A stretch of 64,000 nucleotides of DNA from Lentibacter sp. XHP0401 (GCF_025751535.1 NZ_JAOWLC010000006.1:62001-126000); one strand, 5' to 3'. Positions 35,605-43,955 are shown, counted from the first letter of the stretch. Numbers and translations: made by a program. Notes: a model not told the origin generated them from the letters alone.

Positions 35605-35835
35605 TTGGATGTCAGGTGTTTCATCTTGGCCGGGTTTCGAGCATCGCCAACGACCGATATCGAGAAGTGCCTCAAGCGCGACAAGTTGCCAATCATGGTT
35701 AAGGATATATCTGTTGAGCCGTCGATCACAGGAAACGTTGACCCAAGTGCAATTGCTTTCACATTTGCCCAAAAAATTTATGCTGAAGCTGGCGTTTCAC
35801 TCAAGCCTCGTATTCGCGGTGACAGTTATACGTAA
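35605..35835 (+). pseudogene. Possible 5'-truncated gene next to the resolvase
   Basis: From about 35521 to 35835 an open frame reads like a real protein (IIKGSRVNFEQGLREAQ, later PIMVKDISVEPSITG and FTFAQKIYAEAGVSLKP), but it has no ATG or GTG; the first usable start is the TTG at 35605, preceded by GAGAAG. The frame is closed by a stop codon inside the divergent resolvase gene. The simplest reading is the C-terminal part of a gene cut by the resolvase insertion. A genuine 76-residue gene from the TTG is the alternative. I recognise no family. Confidence 0.4.
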
Positions 35836-35878
35836 CGGCAACATCTTTCATGAAAGTAGTAGACATCACACTGACTTG

Positions 35879-36916
35879 TCAGTTGATGAACCCATCTTCC
35901 TTCAAGCGTTCCAACGCAGCCGTTACTGCTGGTTCAGGGAAGCTGGCACGTTTGTGGTCGTTCCAAGCTTCTAATGCGCGTGACATATCAGGCTGAGTCG
36001 TAATGCCTTCAGTGACCGACAAGAAGTGCACACTTGCCAAAAGTTCCATACCATACGGACTTTCATAACCTTCGATGAGAAGTGAAAGTTTCTTGATGGC
36101 GTCGGACACACCCACATCATTTGATCTCAGATACTCATCAGCCGCAGCGTACGTTCCGGATGTCACAACGACTTCGCGGTCTTCGCTGGTATAGCCACAG
36201 ATGTAGTGCTTCGCTTCCATCGCCTTGAATGCTTCATGTAGAGTCACGGAATATGGTCCGTATTGCTGCTTTGAAAACTGAAGACCGAAGTCAATGCCAA
36301 GCACTTGTAAGAAGTACGCGATCTTTTGCGCAGTTAGCCTCGTGAGATGCCCACCGAAGAATTTTTCAAGTTCGGCGAACGCGACCATCATGGAGGCACG
36401 ACCCGTAGTTAGATCATTGGGAACATGTGCTTGCTCAGGTTGTGCTGACTGATCTGCTGGTCCGAAGATGACGAAATGCACGTCAGGTAGCTGTGATGCT
36501 GCCTGTTCGATAAGCGGCCTAACGTCAGCCCAGTCGAGACCTCCGTTACCGCATCCGAGTGGTGGTATCGCTACAGATTTTATACCCAATTCGCGTATTT
36601 GATCGATGAAGTCCACAAGGCCATCTTTGACGTATTCAATCTTTGACCGCGAACGCCAGTGCTGCTTCGTTGGAAAATTGATCAGGAACCTATGCTTGCC
36701 ATCGTCGAGAAAATCGTTGTTGTCGAACACGAACATTTGCCCTGGGGACAGCTTATTGTCGTCGCACAGGCTCTTATAGGCTTTGAAGTTGTCAGGCCAG
36801 CGGCGTTTGAACTCTAAGGCTACACCTTTCCCCATCACACCGACGCAGTTCACGGTGTTCACAATGGCCTCGGTGGGCGCTTCAAACATATCGCCGTTTT
36901 TGTATTCGATGGTCAT
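35879..36916 (-). CDS. darG: DarG-type DNA ADP-ribosyl glycohydrolase antitoxin (macrodomain)
   Basis: DarG reverses the ADP-ribosylation of DNA by DarT and also binds the toxin. The 345-residue protein has an N-terminal macrodomain with GDMFEAPTEAIVNTVNCVGVMGKGVALEFKRRWP split across the ADP-ribose pocket, and the IPPLGCGNGGLDW loop near residue 118. The C-terminal half (LTAQKIAYFLQVLG, QYGPYSVTLHEAFKAME) matches the toxin-binding part of DarG proteins. ATG 36916 lies two bases after the darT stop, so translation is coupled. The pair forms a DarTG toxin-antitoxin system. Confidence 0.92.
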   Translation of the reverse strand: MTIEYKNGDMFEAPTEAIVNTVNCVGVMGKGVALEFKRRWPDNFKAYKSLCDDNKLSPGQMFVFDNNDFLDDGKHRFLINFPTKQHWRSRSKIEYVKDGLVDFIDQIRELGIKSVAIPPLGCGNGGLDWADVRPLIEQAASQLPDVHFVIFGPADQSAQPEQAHVPNDLTTGRASMMVAFAELEKFFGGHLTRLTAQKIAYFLQVLGIDFGLQFSKQQYGPYSVTLHEAFKAMEAKHYICGYTSEDREVVVTSGTYAAADEYLRSNDVGVSDAIKKLSLLIEGYESPYGMELLASVHFLSVTEGITTQPDMSRALEAWNDHKRASFPEPAVTAALERLKEDGFIN

Positions 36917-36918
36917 GA

Positions 36919-37632
36919 CTAAAAGTAACACCCAGGTTTCACGTACACAGGTATTTGTGTGTTCGATGCCTTAACCCAAGCCTCGACCTCCTCCAAGTGC
37001 GTATCGCTCTTCAACACGATGCACGAAACTTCATTCATCTGCAAATGATCCTGCACCATGAACTCTGCCATGCGCTTCTTACTGCGCATTTGATGTTCGA
37101 CAGGGTAGTCACGGTCATGTTGCCAGCGACATACGCCAGCATAGCCGATTTCTGGAATGCGACCCATCTTCGGGTTGTCGTCGAAAAGACTCCAGTCAAC
37201 GTGCGTTTCCAGTTCATCATGGTTGTTGTTGTAGGTTGCGGGAAGACCTGAGTTGCAGGCGATGTCGGTATACCAACACGTCCGTCCAGAGCCGAACAAT
37301 GCTGCTGGTTCCACCACAAGGTATGCCACATCGTCCATTGTTGCAATTCCAAGGTTCTGCCCGTCTGGTGCCTTGAGAGGCACATTTCCGATATGGATCG
37401 AGTATGCCATTTTCGTGCAAGGGGAAAAGTAGAACGGTACGAAGTCATTCACGTTTGAACCGCATGGTGTCGTGAACTCTGACGAACCGCGTCGGGCCAC
37501 AATGTCATCGAAAGAGATGCGGTAACCCGCTTGAACATTCGGATTATTCTTCGCAAACAAACGACCAGAAGACAAATATGCCTGCAAATTCTGGTGATGC
37601 GTCATACGAAAAAGGAAACGAGATGGTGACAA
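36919..37632 (-). CDS. darT: DarT-type DNA ADP-ribosyltransferase toxin (DUF4433)
   Basis: DarT transfers ADP-ribose from NAD+ to bases in single-stranded DNA, blocking replication; DarTG systems act in phage defence. The 237-residue protein has the NAD-binding N terminus LFRMTHHQNLQAYL (family form RITHxxNL), FYFSPCTKMAYSIHIGN (family form PFYFxPRSPMLY), and the catalytic glutamate in KKRMAEFMVQDHL. The Arg usually found in PRSPM reads Thr-Lys here. The frame starts with TTG at 37632, giving MSPSRFLFRMTHHQ; no strong ribosome binding site is seen, which would keep expression low. darG follows directly. Confidence 0.9.
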   Translation of the reverse strand: MSPSRFLFRMTHHQNLQAYLSSGRLFAKNNPNVQAGYRISFDDIVARRGSSEFTTPCGSNVNDFVPFYFSPCTKMAYSIHIGNVPLKAPDGQNLGIATMDDVAYLVVEPAALFGSGRTCWYTDIACNSGLPATYNNNHDELETHVDWSLFDDNPKMGRIPEIGYAGVCRWQHDRDYPVEHQMRSKKRMAEFMVQDHLQMNEVSCIVLKSDTHLEEVEAWVKASNTQIPVYVKPGCYF

Positions 37633-37886
37633 TGCAACGGTCCAATTATTTCAGGGATAACTTATCTGTTGATTAACACGGCGACTGCATCTGTGCCAGC
37701 GCAGCCGCAAACCGCTTCGCCAATTGGTGCGGCGGTCGCGGATGCGGACCAATTTGCTACACCTAAATGGTGACAATCATTCACTTTCGGTCATGACGCA
37801 CTCCCGTCACTACCGAATACTTATGAATTTATCACTAGACCTGAAACGGGCCGTTTCTGACAAAACATCGATACCACCCTTCTGGT

Positions 37887-37916
37887 TTCGATACATTCAG
37901 TCACTTTTTCGATACA
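37887..37916 (+). repeat. Paired TTCGATACA repeats, right end
   Basis: TTCGATACA occurs at 37887-37895 and 37908-37916, again exactly 21 bp apart and in the same orientation as the pair at 22287-22316. A third, imperfect copy (ATCGATACC, 37867-37875) lies 20 bp to the left. The pair ends about 80 bp inside the right attachment repeat. Arm-type integrase sites are the likely explanation. Confidence 0.65.
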
Positions 37917-37997
37917 TATAAGAAAAACATCCATAGACCACCTCTCAAAAATCCTTCGAAAATAAGGATAATTGCGAGTATTAGAGCTTATGGTGAA

Positions 37998-38020
37998 TTC
38001 GATTCCAGGGTCGCCCACCA
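37998..38020 (+). repeat. Attachment site attR (23-bp direct repeat)
   Basis: These 23 bases repeat the 3' end of tRNA-Tyr (22201-22223) exactly, including the encoded CCA. Sequence to the left is not tRNA-like, so this is the displaced copy left by insertion and it marks the right boundary of the island. Confidence 0.93.
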
Positions 38021-38165
38021 CTTACAAACATGACCACCCCCGCGAGAGAGAGACTATTGCCCTCTACTTTTAGGGTTATTGTTTCCAAATCCCTCCAATA
38101 CCCTTGGAAGGCGCACAAGATTGTATCTATAGTGGCAACAAAATAGCGAGATCCGAGCAAATCCC

Positions 38166-39170
38166 ATGGCCAGAAAACCGAAGAAACCTCAAAATTTCAA
38201 TGTTTTCGTAGTCGGTCAAGCAGGGCGATTGCAATATGAGGCGCTGCTATTCGTCGCCTCGTTGCGCGAATTCAGCCCAGATTTCAAAGGCCGCGTTATC
38301 ATAGCCGAACCGCAGCCCGGCCCGCTTTGGCCTCGTGATCCTCGCATGGATGATGCTCTCGTGCTCGAAGCGCTCAATGCACTCGAAGTCGAGATCATAC
38401 CGTTTGAAAGCAAGGCCTTCGGAAATGCATACGCCTACGGAAACAAGATCGAAGCGCTCATGGCATTGCCAAAGGGTGAGCCGTTCGTATTCTTTGACAC
38501 AGACACACTGATCACCGGTGATCTCGCCTCAGTGCCGTTTGATTTCAACAAGCCCTCGGCCTCGCTGAAGCGTGAAGGCACGTGGCCCACTCTTGAGCTA
38601 TACGGTCCGGGCTATGGCCAGATCTGGAAATCACTCTATGACAAGTTCGGGCTGGATTATGAAAGCTCGCTCGACATGTCGCAGCCTGATGAATACTGGC
38701 GGCGCTATCTCTATTTCAACGCAGGCTATTTCTACCATAAATGTCCGCATGAATTTGGCGAAAAGTTTCTGCAATACGCCTTGGCAATACGCGATGACGC
38801 TCCCCGCGAGCTTGTCTGTCAACCCATGGACCCGTGGCTTGATCAAGTTGCCCTCCCCCTTGTCATTCATGCACTGGGGGGCGGCCGTAACACTCTGCAA
38901 GACGGCTATTTGGACGGTGCTGTGAGTTGTCACTATCGTCTTTTTCCAATGCTCTACGCACGCGAGGCCGACCACGTTGTAGAGGCACTGGAACAAGTCT
39001 GCGCGCCCAACAAGATCAAGAAAGCCCTCAAAGCCTACAACCCGATCAAACGCATGGTCTATCAAGGCCGAGGCCATAAAGTGCGTGATTTATTTGACCA
39101 GAACGATTTACCACGCAAGGAACAAGCGATCCGCAACCGCATCAAACGCGAAGGCTTCTGGATGCGATGA
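38166..39170 (+). CDS. Glycosyltransferase-like protein (GT-A fold, DxD motif)
   Basis: The 334-residue protein begins with a Rossmann-like FNVFVVGQAGRLQYEALLFVASL and has FVFFDTDTLITGDL near residue 110, a DxD-type metal and sugar-nucleotide site, then a FNAGYFYH segment as in GT8-like retaining transferases. A QPMDPWLDQVALPL stretch resembles the acceptor-side region. Substrate is unknown. It is the first gene outside the island on the right; the spacing to the next gene, 225 bp, suggests a separate unit. Confidence 0.6.
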   Translation: MARKPKKPQNFNVFVVGQAGRLQYEALLFVASLREFSPDFKGRVIIAEPQPGPLWPRDPRMDDALVLEALNALEVEIIPFESKAFGNAYAYGNKIEALMALPKGEPFVFFDTDTLITGDLASVPFDFNKPSASLKREGTWPTLELYGPGYGQIWKSLYDKFGLDYESSLDMSQPDEYWRRYLYFNAGYFYHKCPHEFGEKFLQYALAIRDDAPRELVCQPMDPWLDQVALPLVIHALGGGRNTLQDGYLDGAVSCHYRLFPMLYAREADHVVEALEQVCAPNKIKKALKAYNPIKRMVYQGRGHKVRDLFDQNDLPRKEQAIRNRIKREGFWMR

Positions 39171-39395
39171 CCGAGGCTTACGATTGTGATGTATCTTGTC
39201 GGCGGGGTTGGCTCTGCTCTGCACCAGATCTACCTCAAAGCGCGGTAACGTTTTTCTCTGGACGGCGCACAGAGGCGCACAACCGTTCTGCGCAGCGCGC
39301 TTTATCAGCGCGCATGTTCTTCATGAAATACCCGCAGTTGTGGGCGCGCTGAACATTGCCTAATCTGCGTTCAAACACACAAATGGGAGGCCAAA

Positions 39396-40676
39396 ATGGC
39401 TTACGGATTCGACACCCTTCAAATTCACGCAGGCGCAGTGCCAGATCCTGCAACAGGCGCACGACAAACACCAATCTACCAGACAACAGCTTATGTTTTT
39501 CGTGATGCCGACCACGCAGCCGCCCTCTTTAACTTGCAGGAAGTCGGCTACATTTATTCACGCCTGACCAACCCCACGGTTGCCGTTCTGGCCGAGCGCA
39601 TTGCAACACTTGAGGGTGGCCAAGGTGCTGTCTGCTGCTCGTCAGGCCATGCCGCCCAGCTCATGGCCCTTTTCCCGCTAATGGCTCCTGGCCGCAACAT
39701 CGTTGCCTCATCGAGGCTCTATGGCGGAACGATCACCCAGTTCAGCCAAACGATCAAACGCTTCGGCTGGTCGGCCAAGTTTGTTGACTTTGATGATCTG
39801 GACGCGGTCAAAGCGGCCATCGACGATGACACCCGCGCAGTTTTCTGTGAATCCATTGCAAATCCGGGCGGCTACATCACCGACCTCGATGCAATTTCTG
39901 CCATCTCGGATGCAGCCGGCATCCCGCTCATTGTCGACAATACCTCAGCCACACCTTACCTCTGCAACCCGATTGAGCACGGCGCAACGCTGGTTGTCCA
40001 CTCCACCACAAAATACCTCACAGGTAACGGAACAGTCATGGGCGGCTGCGTTGTTGACAGCGGCAAGTTTGACTGGTCGGCATCCGATAAATTTCCCTCG
40101 CTGTCCGAGCCCGAGCCCGCTTATCACGGCCTCAAGTTCCACGAGACTTTTGGCGCATTGGCCTTCACCTTCCACGGCATCGCCATCGGTCTGCGTGACC
40201 TTGGCATGACGATGAACCCGCAGGCTGCGCATTACACGCTTATGGGTATCGAAACCCTGAGCCTGCGCATGGAGCGCCATGTGCAGAACGCTGAAAAGAT
40301 TGCGGGCTGGCTCGAAGGCCATGACGCCGTGGATTACGTGACTTACGCGGGCCTCAAATCCTCGCCATATTACGACCGGATCGAGCGAATTTGCCCTAAA
40401 GGGGCTGGCGGACTGTTCACCATCGCGCTCAAGGGCGGGTATGACGCTTGCATCAAATTTGTCGACAACCTCGAAATCTTCAGTCACGTCGCCAATCTGG
40501 GTGACACACGCAGCCTTGTGATCCATTCTGCCTCAACGACCCATCGCCAGCTGACCGCTGAACAACAGGAAGCAGCAGGAGCCGGGCCAAGTGTCGTACG
40601 TATTTCCATCGGTATCGAAGACCCAAAAGATCTGATTGCAGACCTTGAGCAGGCGCTCGCCAAGGCCGGCGCATAA
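39396..40676 (+). CDS. metY: O-acetylhomoserine sulfhydrylase (PLP-dependent)
   Basis: The enzyme makes homocysteine from O-acetylhomoserine and sulfide, the direct sulfhydrylation route to methionine. The 426-residue Cys/Met-metabolism PLP protein has FDTLQIHAGAVPDPATGARQTPIYQTTAY split at the N terminus, GGQGAVCCSSGHAAQ, YGGTITQF, and the PLP lysine in VVHSTTKYLTGNG near residue 208. The long insertion before the C-terminal domain separates MetY from shorter MetB/MetC enzymes. ATG 39396 follows GGGAGG. No SAM riboswitch is recognisable upstream. Confidence 0.93.
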   Translation: MAYGFDTLQIHAGAVPDPATGARQTPIYQTTAYVFRDADHAAALFNLQEVGYIYSRLTNPTVAVLAERIATLEGGQGAVCCSSGHAAQLMALFPLMAPGRNIVASSRLYGGTITQFSQTIKRFGWSAKFVDFDDLDAVKAAIDDDTRAVFCESIANPGGYITDLDAISAISDAAGIPLIVDNTSATPYLCNPIEHGATLVVHSTTKYLTGNGTVMGGCVVDSGKFDWSASDKFPSLSEPEPAYHGLKFHETFGALAFTFHGIAIGLRDLGMTMNPQAAHYTLMGIETLSLRMERHVQNAEKIAGWLEGHDAVDYVTYAGLKSSPYYDRIERICPKGAGGLFTIALKGGYDACIKFVDNLEIFSHVANLGDTRSLVIHSASTTHRQLTAEQQEAAGAGPSVVRISIGIEDPKDLIADLEQALAKAGA

Positions 40677-40805
40677 GCGCAAAAGAAGCGTAATTTAGCC
40701 AGATGTCGCCGTGACGCAGCCATGGCGGCATCTGGTCTGTTTTATTCATCAAGGTATTGATATAATAAGAGCTAATAGCGTTGTGATCGGCTTTAAGGCG
40801 GTTGT

Positions 40806-43328
40806 ATGAAACCCAATTTTGCTCTGACATTATCCTTTGAAGGCATCGGCCTTCTGCACAGATCTGATACCGGTTGGGACCGGGTCGGAGAAGTGCCTCT
40901 TGATGTGCCTGATCTGCCTCAAGCTTTGAATTTGTTGAAGAAAACAGCAAGCGAGCTAACTTCGGATGCGCTCAATGCAAAGCTGGTTTTACCATCTGAA
41001 CAGATAAAATACATCCGTCTGCCTGCACCTGAAGGCGGACGCGATGCGCAGGAATCTGCTGTGCGCGCCGCGCTTGATGGGACGACTCCCTACGCACTCG
41101 ACGAGTTGTCTTATGACTGGTCCGAATCTCACGGTGAACTCACAGTTGCCGCCGTAGCGCGCGAAACTCTGCGTGAGGCCGAGGGCTTTGCCCGTGAAAA
41201 CGGGTTCGACCTTGTATATTTTGCAGCACAACCCGAGGCCGAAGAGTTCTCGGGGGAACCATTCTTCGGCAAATGTGAAAGCTACGCCGCTGAAAGCCCC
41301 GTGGAACGCGACAATGAGGCGGTCAAAGTGACGGGTGTGGCGCGGATGCCCGATCCTGTTACGGAGCCAAAGCCCTTCCCGACAGCGCCCACAGAGACCA
41401 AATCAGACGATACATCAAACAACGAAGCTGCCGTGCTCCCCCCCGTAACGGACGAGTTTTCCGCGCCTGAAAAAGCGCCTGAAATGCTTGAAAACAAAGC
41501 ACCTGAACCGAAGCAACCTGAGCCAGAGCAGGCTCCTCCCGCCGCCGCTTTTTCATCGCGGCGCAGTGAGGGCGGGGACGGCGCACCGCCTGTGCTGTCC
41601 GGTGTGACACGTCATGAAACGGGCCAAAAGCCCAGTGCCGTTGCGCCAACTATTCCTCTGCCTGCGTCTGAAAGCGAGACACCCGAAAAGGCGCCGCTTG
41701 CGCCGCCCATGCCCAAAGCCGCACCGGCGCCTATTGCCGGTGCTGAACGAAGCGCCATGTCTTTTTTTAGCCGGCGCAGTTCAGATACAAAAGCTCCCGC
41801 AGGCAAAATCGCCCCCCCCCCGCCTGCTGCGGCCCGTAAACACAACGACTCCCCAACGCCGCCTTTGCCTGCCCCCCCACCTAACATTGTACCGCCCTCC
41901 CAGAGCGAAAAGCAGCGCCTCACGGTCTTTGGCGCACGCAAACCCGAGAAGCTTGAAGCACCCGTTGCTGTTATGGGTAAACCACGGTTTTTAGGGCTTA
42001 TTTTAACGGCAGTTCTGCTCGTTTTCCTTTTGGGTGTTGCCGCTTGGGCCTCCATTTTTGTCGGCGAAGGGCTGTCTCGTTTCCTCGGCAGCGAGCGCAC
42101 CGATGTAGCGACTGCGCTGCCTGATCTTGATGAAACCGAGATTGAGGGTGAAGAGGCGATGTTGCCCGAAAATCCGCTGGAGCTTGCATCCCTTTCGGGC
42201 ACGCCCGAGGGGATAGTCGAAAACGGCGACGCGCGCGCAACTGTCCAGCCGGTTTCCCCCATCACAGTTCAGGAAGCCCAGGAAAATTATGCAGTTACAG
42301 GCATTTGGACCCTGCCACCGAGTGCGCCTGACGCGCCCGCTCTGGTGCGGGATGATGACCTTTACATCGCCTCGATTGACAGTGAAATCGGGTCTCAAGA
42401 TGCGATTGCGCTGCCACCTTTGGCGCTTGAGCAGGTTGATGGTGGGCTTGGAGAACAGGCCAATCCTTCTGCGCAGGGCCAACAGTTTGAACTGAACGAA
42501 AACGGTCTTGTAATCGCCACGCCAGAGGGCGCGATCTCGCCAGAAGGACACATGGTCTTCGCAGGAAAACCTCCTTACTTTCCAAAGTCTTACCCTGACA
42601 GAAGTGAGGCTCCCGAGGCTGTTGAAGAGGCTCCGAACGCGCTTGCGGCATTTCGGCCCAAGGCGCGGCCTGAGGGGCTGGAAGTGGCCAATGAGCGGGC
42701 CAATCTGGGCGGTTTGAGCCTGAATGAACTGGCTGCGATTCGACCCAAGCTGCGCCCGCCTTCGGCCACGGAAATTGCCGCCGCTGTGCCCCGCGCGGAG
42801 CCTGATCCTGCCCCGAGTGCCGAGCTAGAGGCCGCTATTGAAGAGGCGATTTCCCAAGCTGTTCCGCCCACGGCCGGAGCGGTTGTGATCAGGGTTCCGA
42901 ACGCGGACACGCGCGACCTTGACCCGAACGCTACACCACAGGCTGTAGCCCGTTCCGTGAAGCCCAAGGATCGCCCCCGCAACTTTGACCGCATCGTCAA
43001 GCAGGCTGAAAGAAACCAGCAAGAAGAAGAGGTTACGCAGGTTGCAGCGGTTGCGCCCCGCACTGTTGCACCGGCCATTCCGTCACGCTCCTCGGTTACC
43101 AAACAGGCCACAGTGCGCAACGCAATCAACCTCAGACGGGTGAACCTGATCGGAGTTTACGGCAAGCCGTCGAGCCGCCGTGCACTCGTCAGATTGTCTA
43201 ACGGTCGCTACCGCAAAGTCGCTGTCGGTGACCGTATTGATGGGGGTCGCGTCTCGGCCATTGGCGACACCGAACTGCGCTATCAGAAGAACGGCCGTGA
43301 TGTGACTTTGAAGATGCCGAAAGGCTGA
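40806..43328 (+). CDS. Large bitopic membrane protein with GspL/PilM-like N terminus and GspC/PilP-like C terminus
   Basis: The 840-residue product has an N-terminal domain (about 1-150) with strand patterns like actin-like pilus and secretion assembly proteins, a proline- and glutamate-rich low-complexity stretch (about 180-390), one membrane span near 398-418, a long acidic linker with repeated FRPKARPEGL / IRPKLRPPSA motifs, and a basic C-terminal domain (about 770-840) ending in LIGVYGKPSSRRALVRLSNGRYRKVAVGD, reminiscent of the PilP/GspC homology region. Similar proteins in Rhodobacteraceae have been labelled translation initiation factor 2 in error. Function unknown; a cell-envelope scaffold is likely. 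Confidence 0.75.
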   Translation: MKPNFALTLSFEGIGLLHRSDTGWDRVGEVPLDVPDLPQALNLLKKTASELTSDALNAKLVLPSEQIKYIRLPAPEGGRDAQESAVRAALDGTTPYALDELSYDWSESHGELTVAAVARETLREAEGFARENGFDLVYFAAQPEAEEFSGEPFFGKCESYAAESPVERDNEAVKVTGVARMPDPVTEPKPFPTAPTETKSDDTSNNEAAVLPPVTDEFSAPEKAPEMLENKAPEPKQPEPEQAPPAAAFSSRRSEGGDGAPPVLSGVTRHETGQKPSAVAPTIPLPASESETPEKAPLAPPMPKAAPAPIAGAERSAMSFFSRRSSDTKAPAGKIAPPPPAAARKHNDSPTPPLPAPPPNIVPPSQSEKQRLTVFGARKPEKLEAPVAVMGKPRFLGLILTAVLLVFLLGVAAWASIFVGEGLSRFLGSERTDVATALPDLDETEIEGEEAMLPENPLELASLSGTPEGIVENGDARATVQPVSPITVQEAQENYAVTGIWTLPPSAPDAPALVRDDDLYIASIDSEIGSQDAIALPPLALEQVDGGLGEQANPSAQGQQFELNENGLVIATPEGAISPEGHMVFAGKPPYFPKSYPDRSEAPEAVEEAPNALAAFRPKARPEGLEVANERANLGGLSLNELAAIRPKLRPPSATEIAAAVPRAEPDPAPSAELEAAIEEAISQAVPPTAGAVVIRVPNADTRDLDPNATPQAVARSVKPKDRPRNFDRIVKQAERNQQEEEVTQVAAVAPRTVAPAIPSRSSVTKQATVRNAINLRRVNLIGVYGKPSSRRALVRLSNGRYRKVAVGDRIDGGRVSAIGDTELRYQKNGRDVTLKMPKG

Positions 43329-43387
43329 CCTGAAGATCAGGTTAACGCGGCGATTCTACCTGTTAAGCTTTACCGAAGCCGTAAAAA

Positions 43388-43435
43388 CAGGGGGGTGATA
43401 TGTGTGCACCATGCGTGCACACCCCGTGCACCGCC
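43388..43435 (-). repeat. 48-bp dispersed element with three GTGCAC boxes (copy 2, inverted)
   Basis: On the minus strand this block equals the element at 15453-15500 except for one base. The GTGCAC boxes lie at 43404-43409, 43415-43420 and 43426-43431, at 11-bp steps, next to a run of six G residues. It sits between the 840-residue protein gene and the YqaA-type gene. In both copies a CTTAAC follows about 20 bp beyond the C-run end. Confidence 0.75.
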
Positions 43436-43517
43436 TGAAACGGTTTTTTATTTACCGAAAATTGATTAATACAGCGTGCGCTGCCTGCCCGCTGCGCCCG
43501 AAGGAGCCGCACCCACT

Positions 43518-43955
43518 ATGAGCGATCTGAGCGTCTACGGCGGGCTTTTTCTATCCGCCTTTTTGGCAGCAACCCTCTTGCCTGCGCAATCCGAACTGGT
43601 GCTGGCCTCGCTGCTGGCATCGGAAAGCCGCAGCGCAGCGGTGCTGATTTTGGTGGCGAGTTTTGGCAACGTCTTGGGCGCGCTATTCAACTACTGGATC
43701 GGGCGCGGCGCGAATGCGCTTCAGGGCAAGCGCTGGTTCCCCATCGGGGCCGAAGCTCTGGCGCGGGCGGAAGGCTGGTATCACCGATACGGGCGCTGGT
43801 CATTGTTGCTGAGTTGGGCGCCTGTGGTCGGTGATCCGCTCACTTTGGCGGCGGGTGTGCTGCGCGAGAACATTTGGGTGTTTCTCACTCTGGTCACGCT
43901 GGCCAAAACCGGGCGCTATCTTGTGGTGGGCGCGCTTGTCTGGGGCTGGCTGTAA
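43518..43955 (+). CDS. YqaA family membrane protein (DedA-related)
   Basis: The 145-residue protein has four hydrophobic segments and the family landmarks LPAQSELVLASLL, FGNVLGALFNYWIGR, RYGRWSLLLSWAPVVGDPLTLAAGVLR and the final KTGRYLVV. YqaA proteins are small relatives of the DedA/VTT lipid-scramblase-like family; their role is not known. I chose ATG 43518, the only start giving the usual N terminus; AAGGAG lies 11 bp upstream. It is followed by an Lrp regulator after 152 bp. Confidence 0.88.
   Translation: MSDLSVYGGLFLSAFLAATLLPAQSELVLASLLASESRSAAVLILVASFGNVLGALFNYWIGRGANALQGKRWFPIGAEALARAEGWYHRYGRWSLLLSWAPVVGDPLTLAAGVLRENIWVFLTLVTLAKTGRYLVVGALVWGWL

Larger units (their letters stand above)
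22201..38020. mobile_element. Integrated genomic island in tRNA-Tyr (about 15.8 kb)
   Basis: A 23-bp direct repeat derived from the T loop, 3' strand and CCA end of tRNA-Tyr bounds the segment at 22201-22223 and 37998-38020. A tyrosine integrase begins about 90 bp inside the tRNA end. The interior is visibly richer in A and T and in codons unlike the backbone. Cargo includes a type I restriction-modification operon, DarTG, a serine resolvase, a putative HUH initiator and several unknown genes. No conjugation machinery is visible, so an integrative mobilisable or plasmid-like element is more likely than a complete ICE. Confidence 0.93.
37633..38165. other. Right end of the island and junction, no gene seen
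   Basis: This 533-bp stretch holds no supportable gene. It carries a partial CATCGATACC word at 37866-37875, two TTCGATACA repeats 21 bp apart, the right attachment repeat at 37998-38020, and then the upstream region of the glycosyltransferase-like gene. AATTGGT (37722-37728) and ACCAATT (37748-37754) form an inverted repeat around a GC-rich segment. Confidence 0.6.

Noticed and set aside
37724-37921. Short plus-strand frame near the right end of the island
   Set aside because: It runs through the TTCGATACA repeats and has no ribosome binding site or protein-like pattern.
22201-38020. Prophage instead of plasmid-like or defence island
   Set aside because: No capsid, terminase, tail or lysis genes are present; the divergent HTH pair alone is not enough.
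39171-39395. SAM riboswitch in front of metY
   Set aside because: I could not place the conserved core or pseudoknot of known SAM riboswitch classes; only a small GCGCGC hairpin at 39295-39313 is visible, with no T-tract after it.
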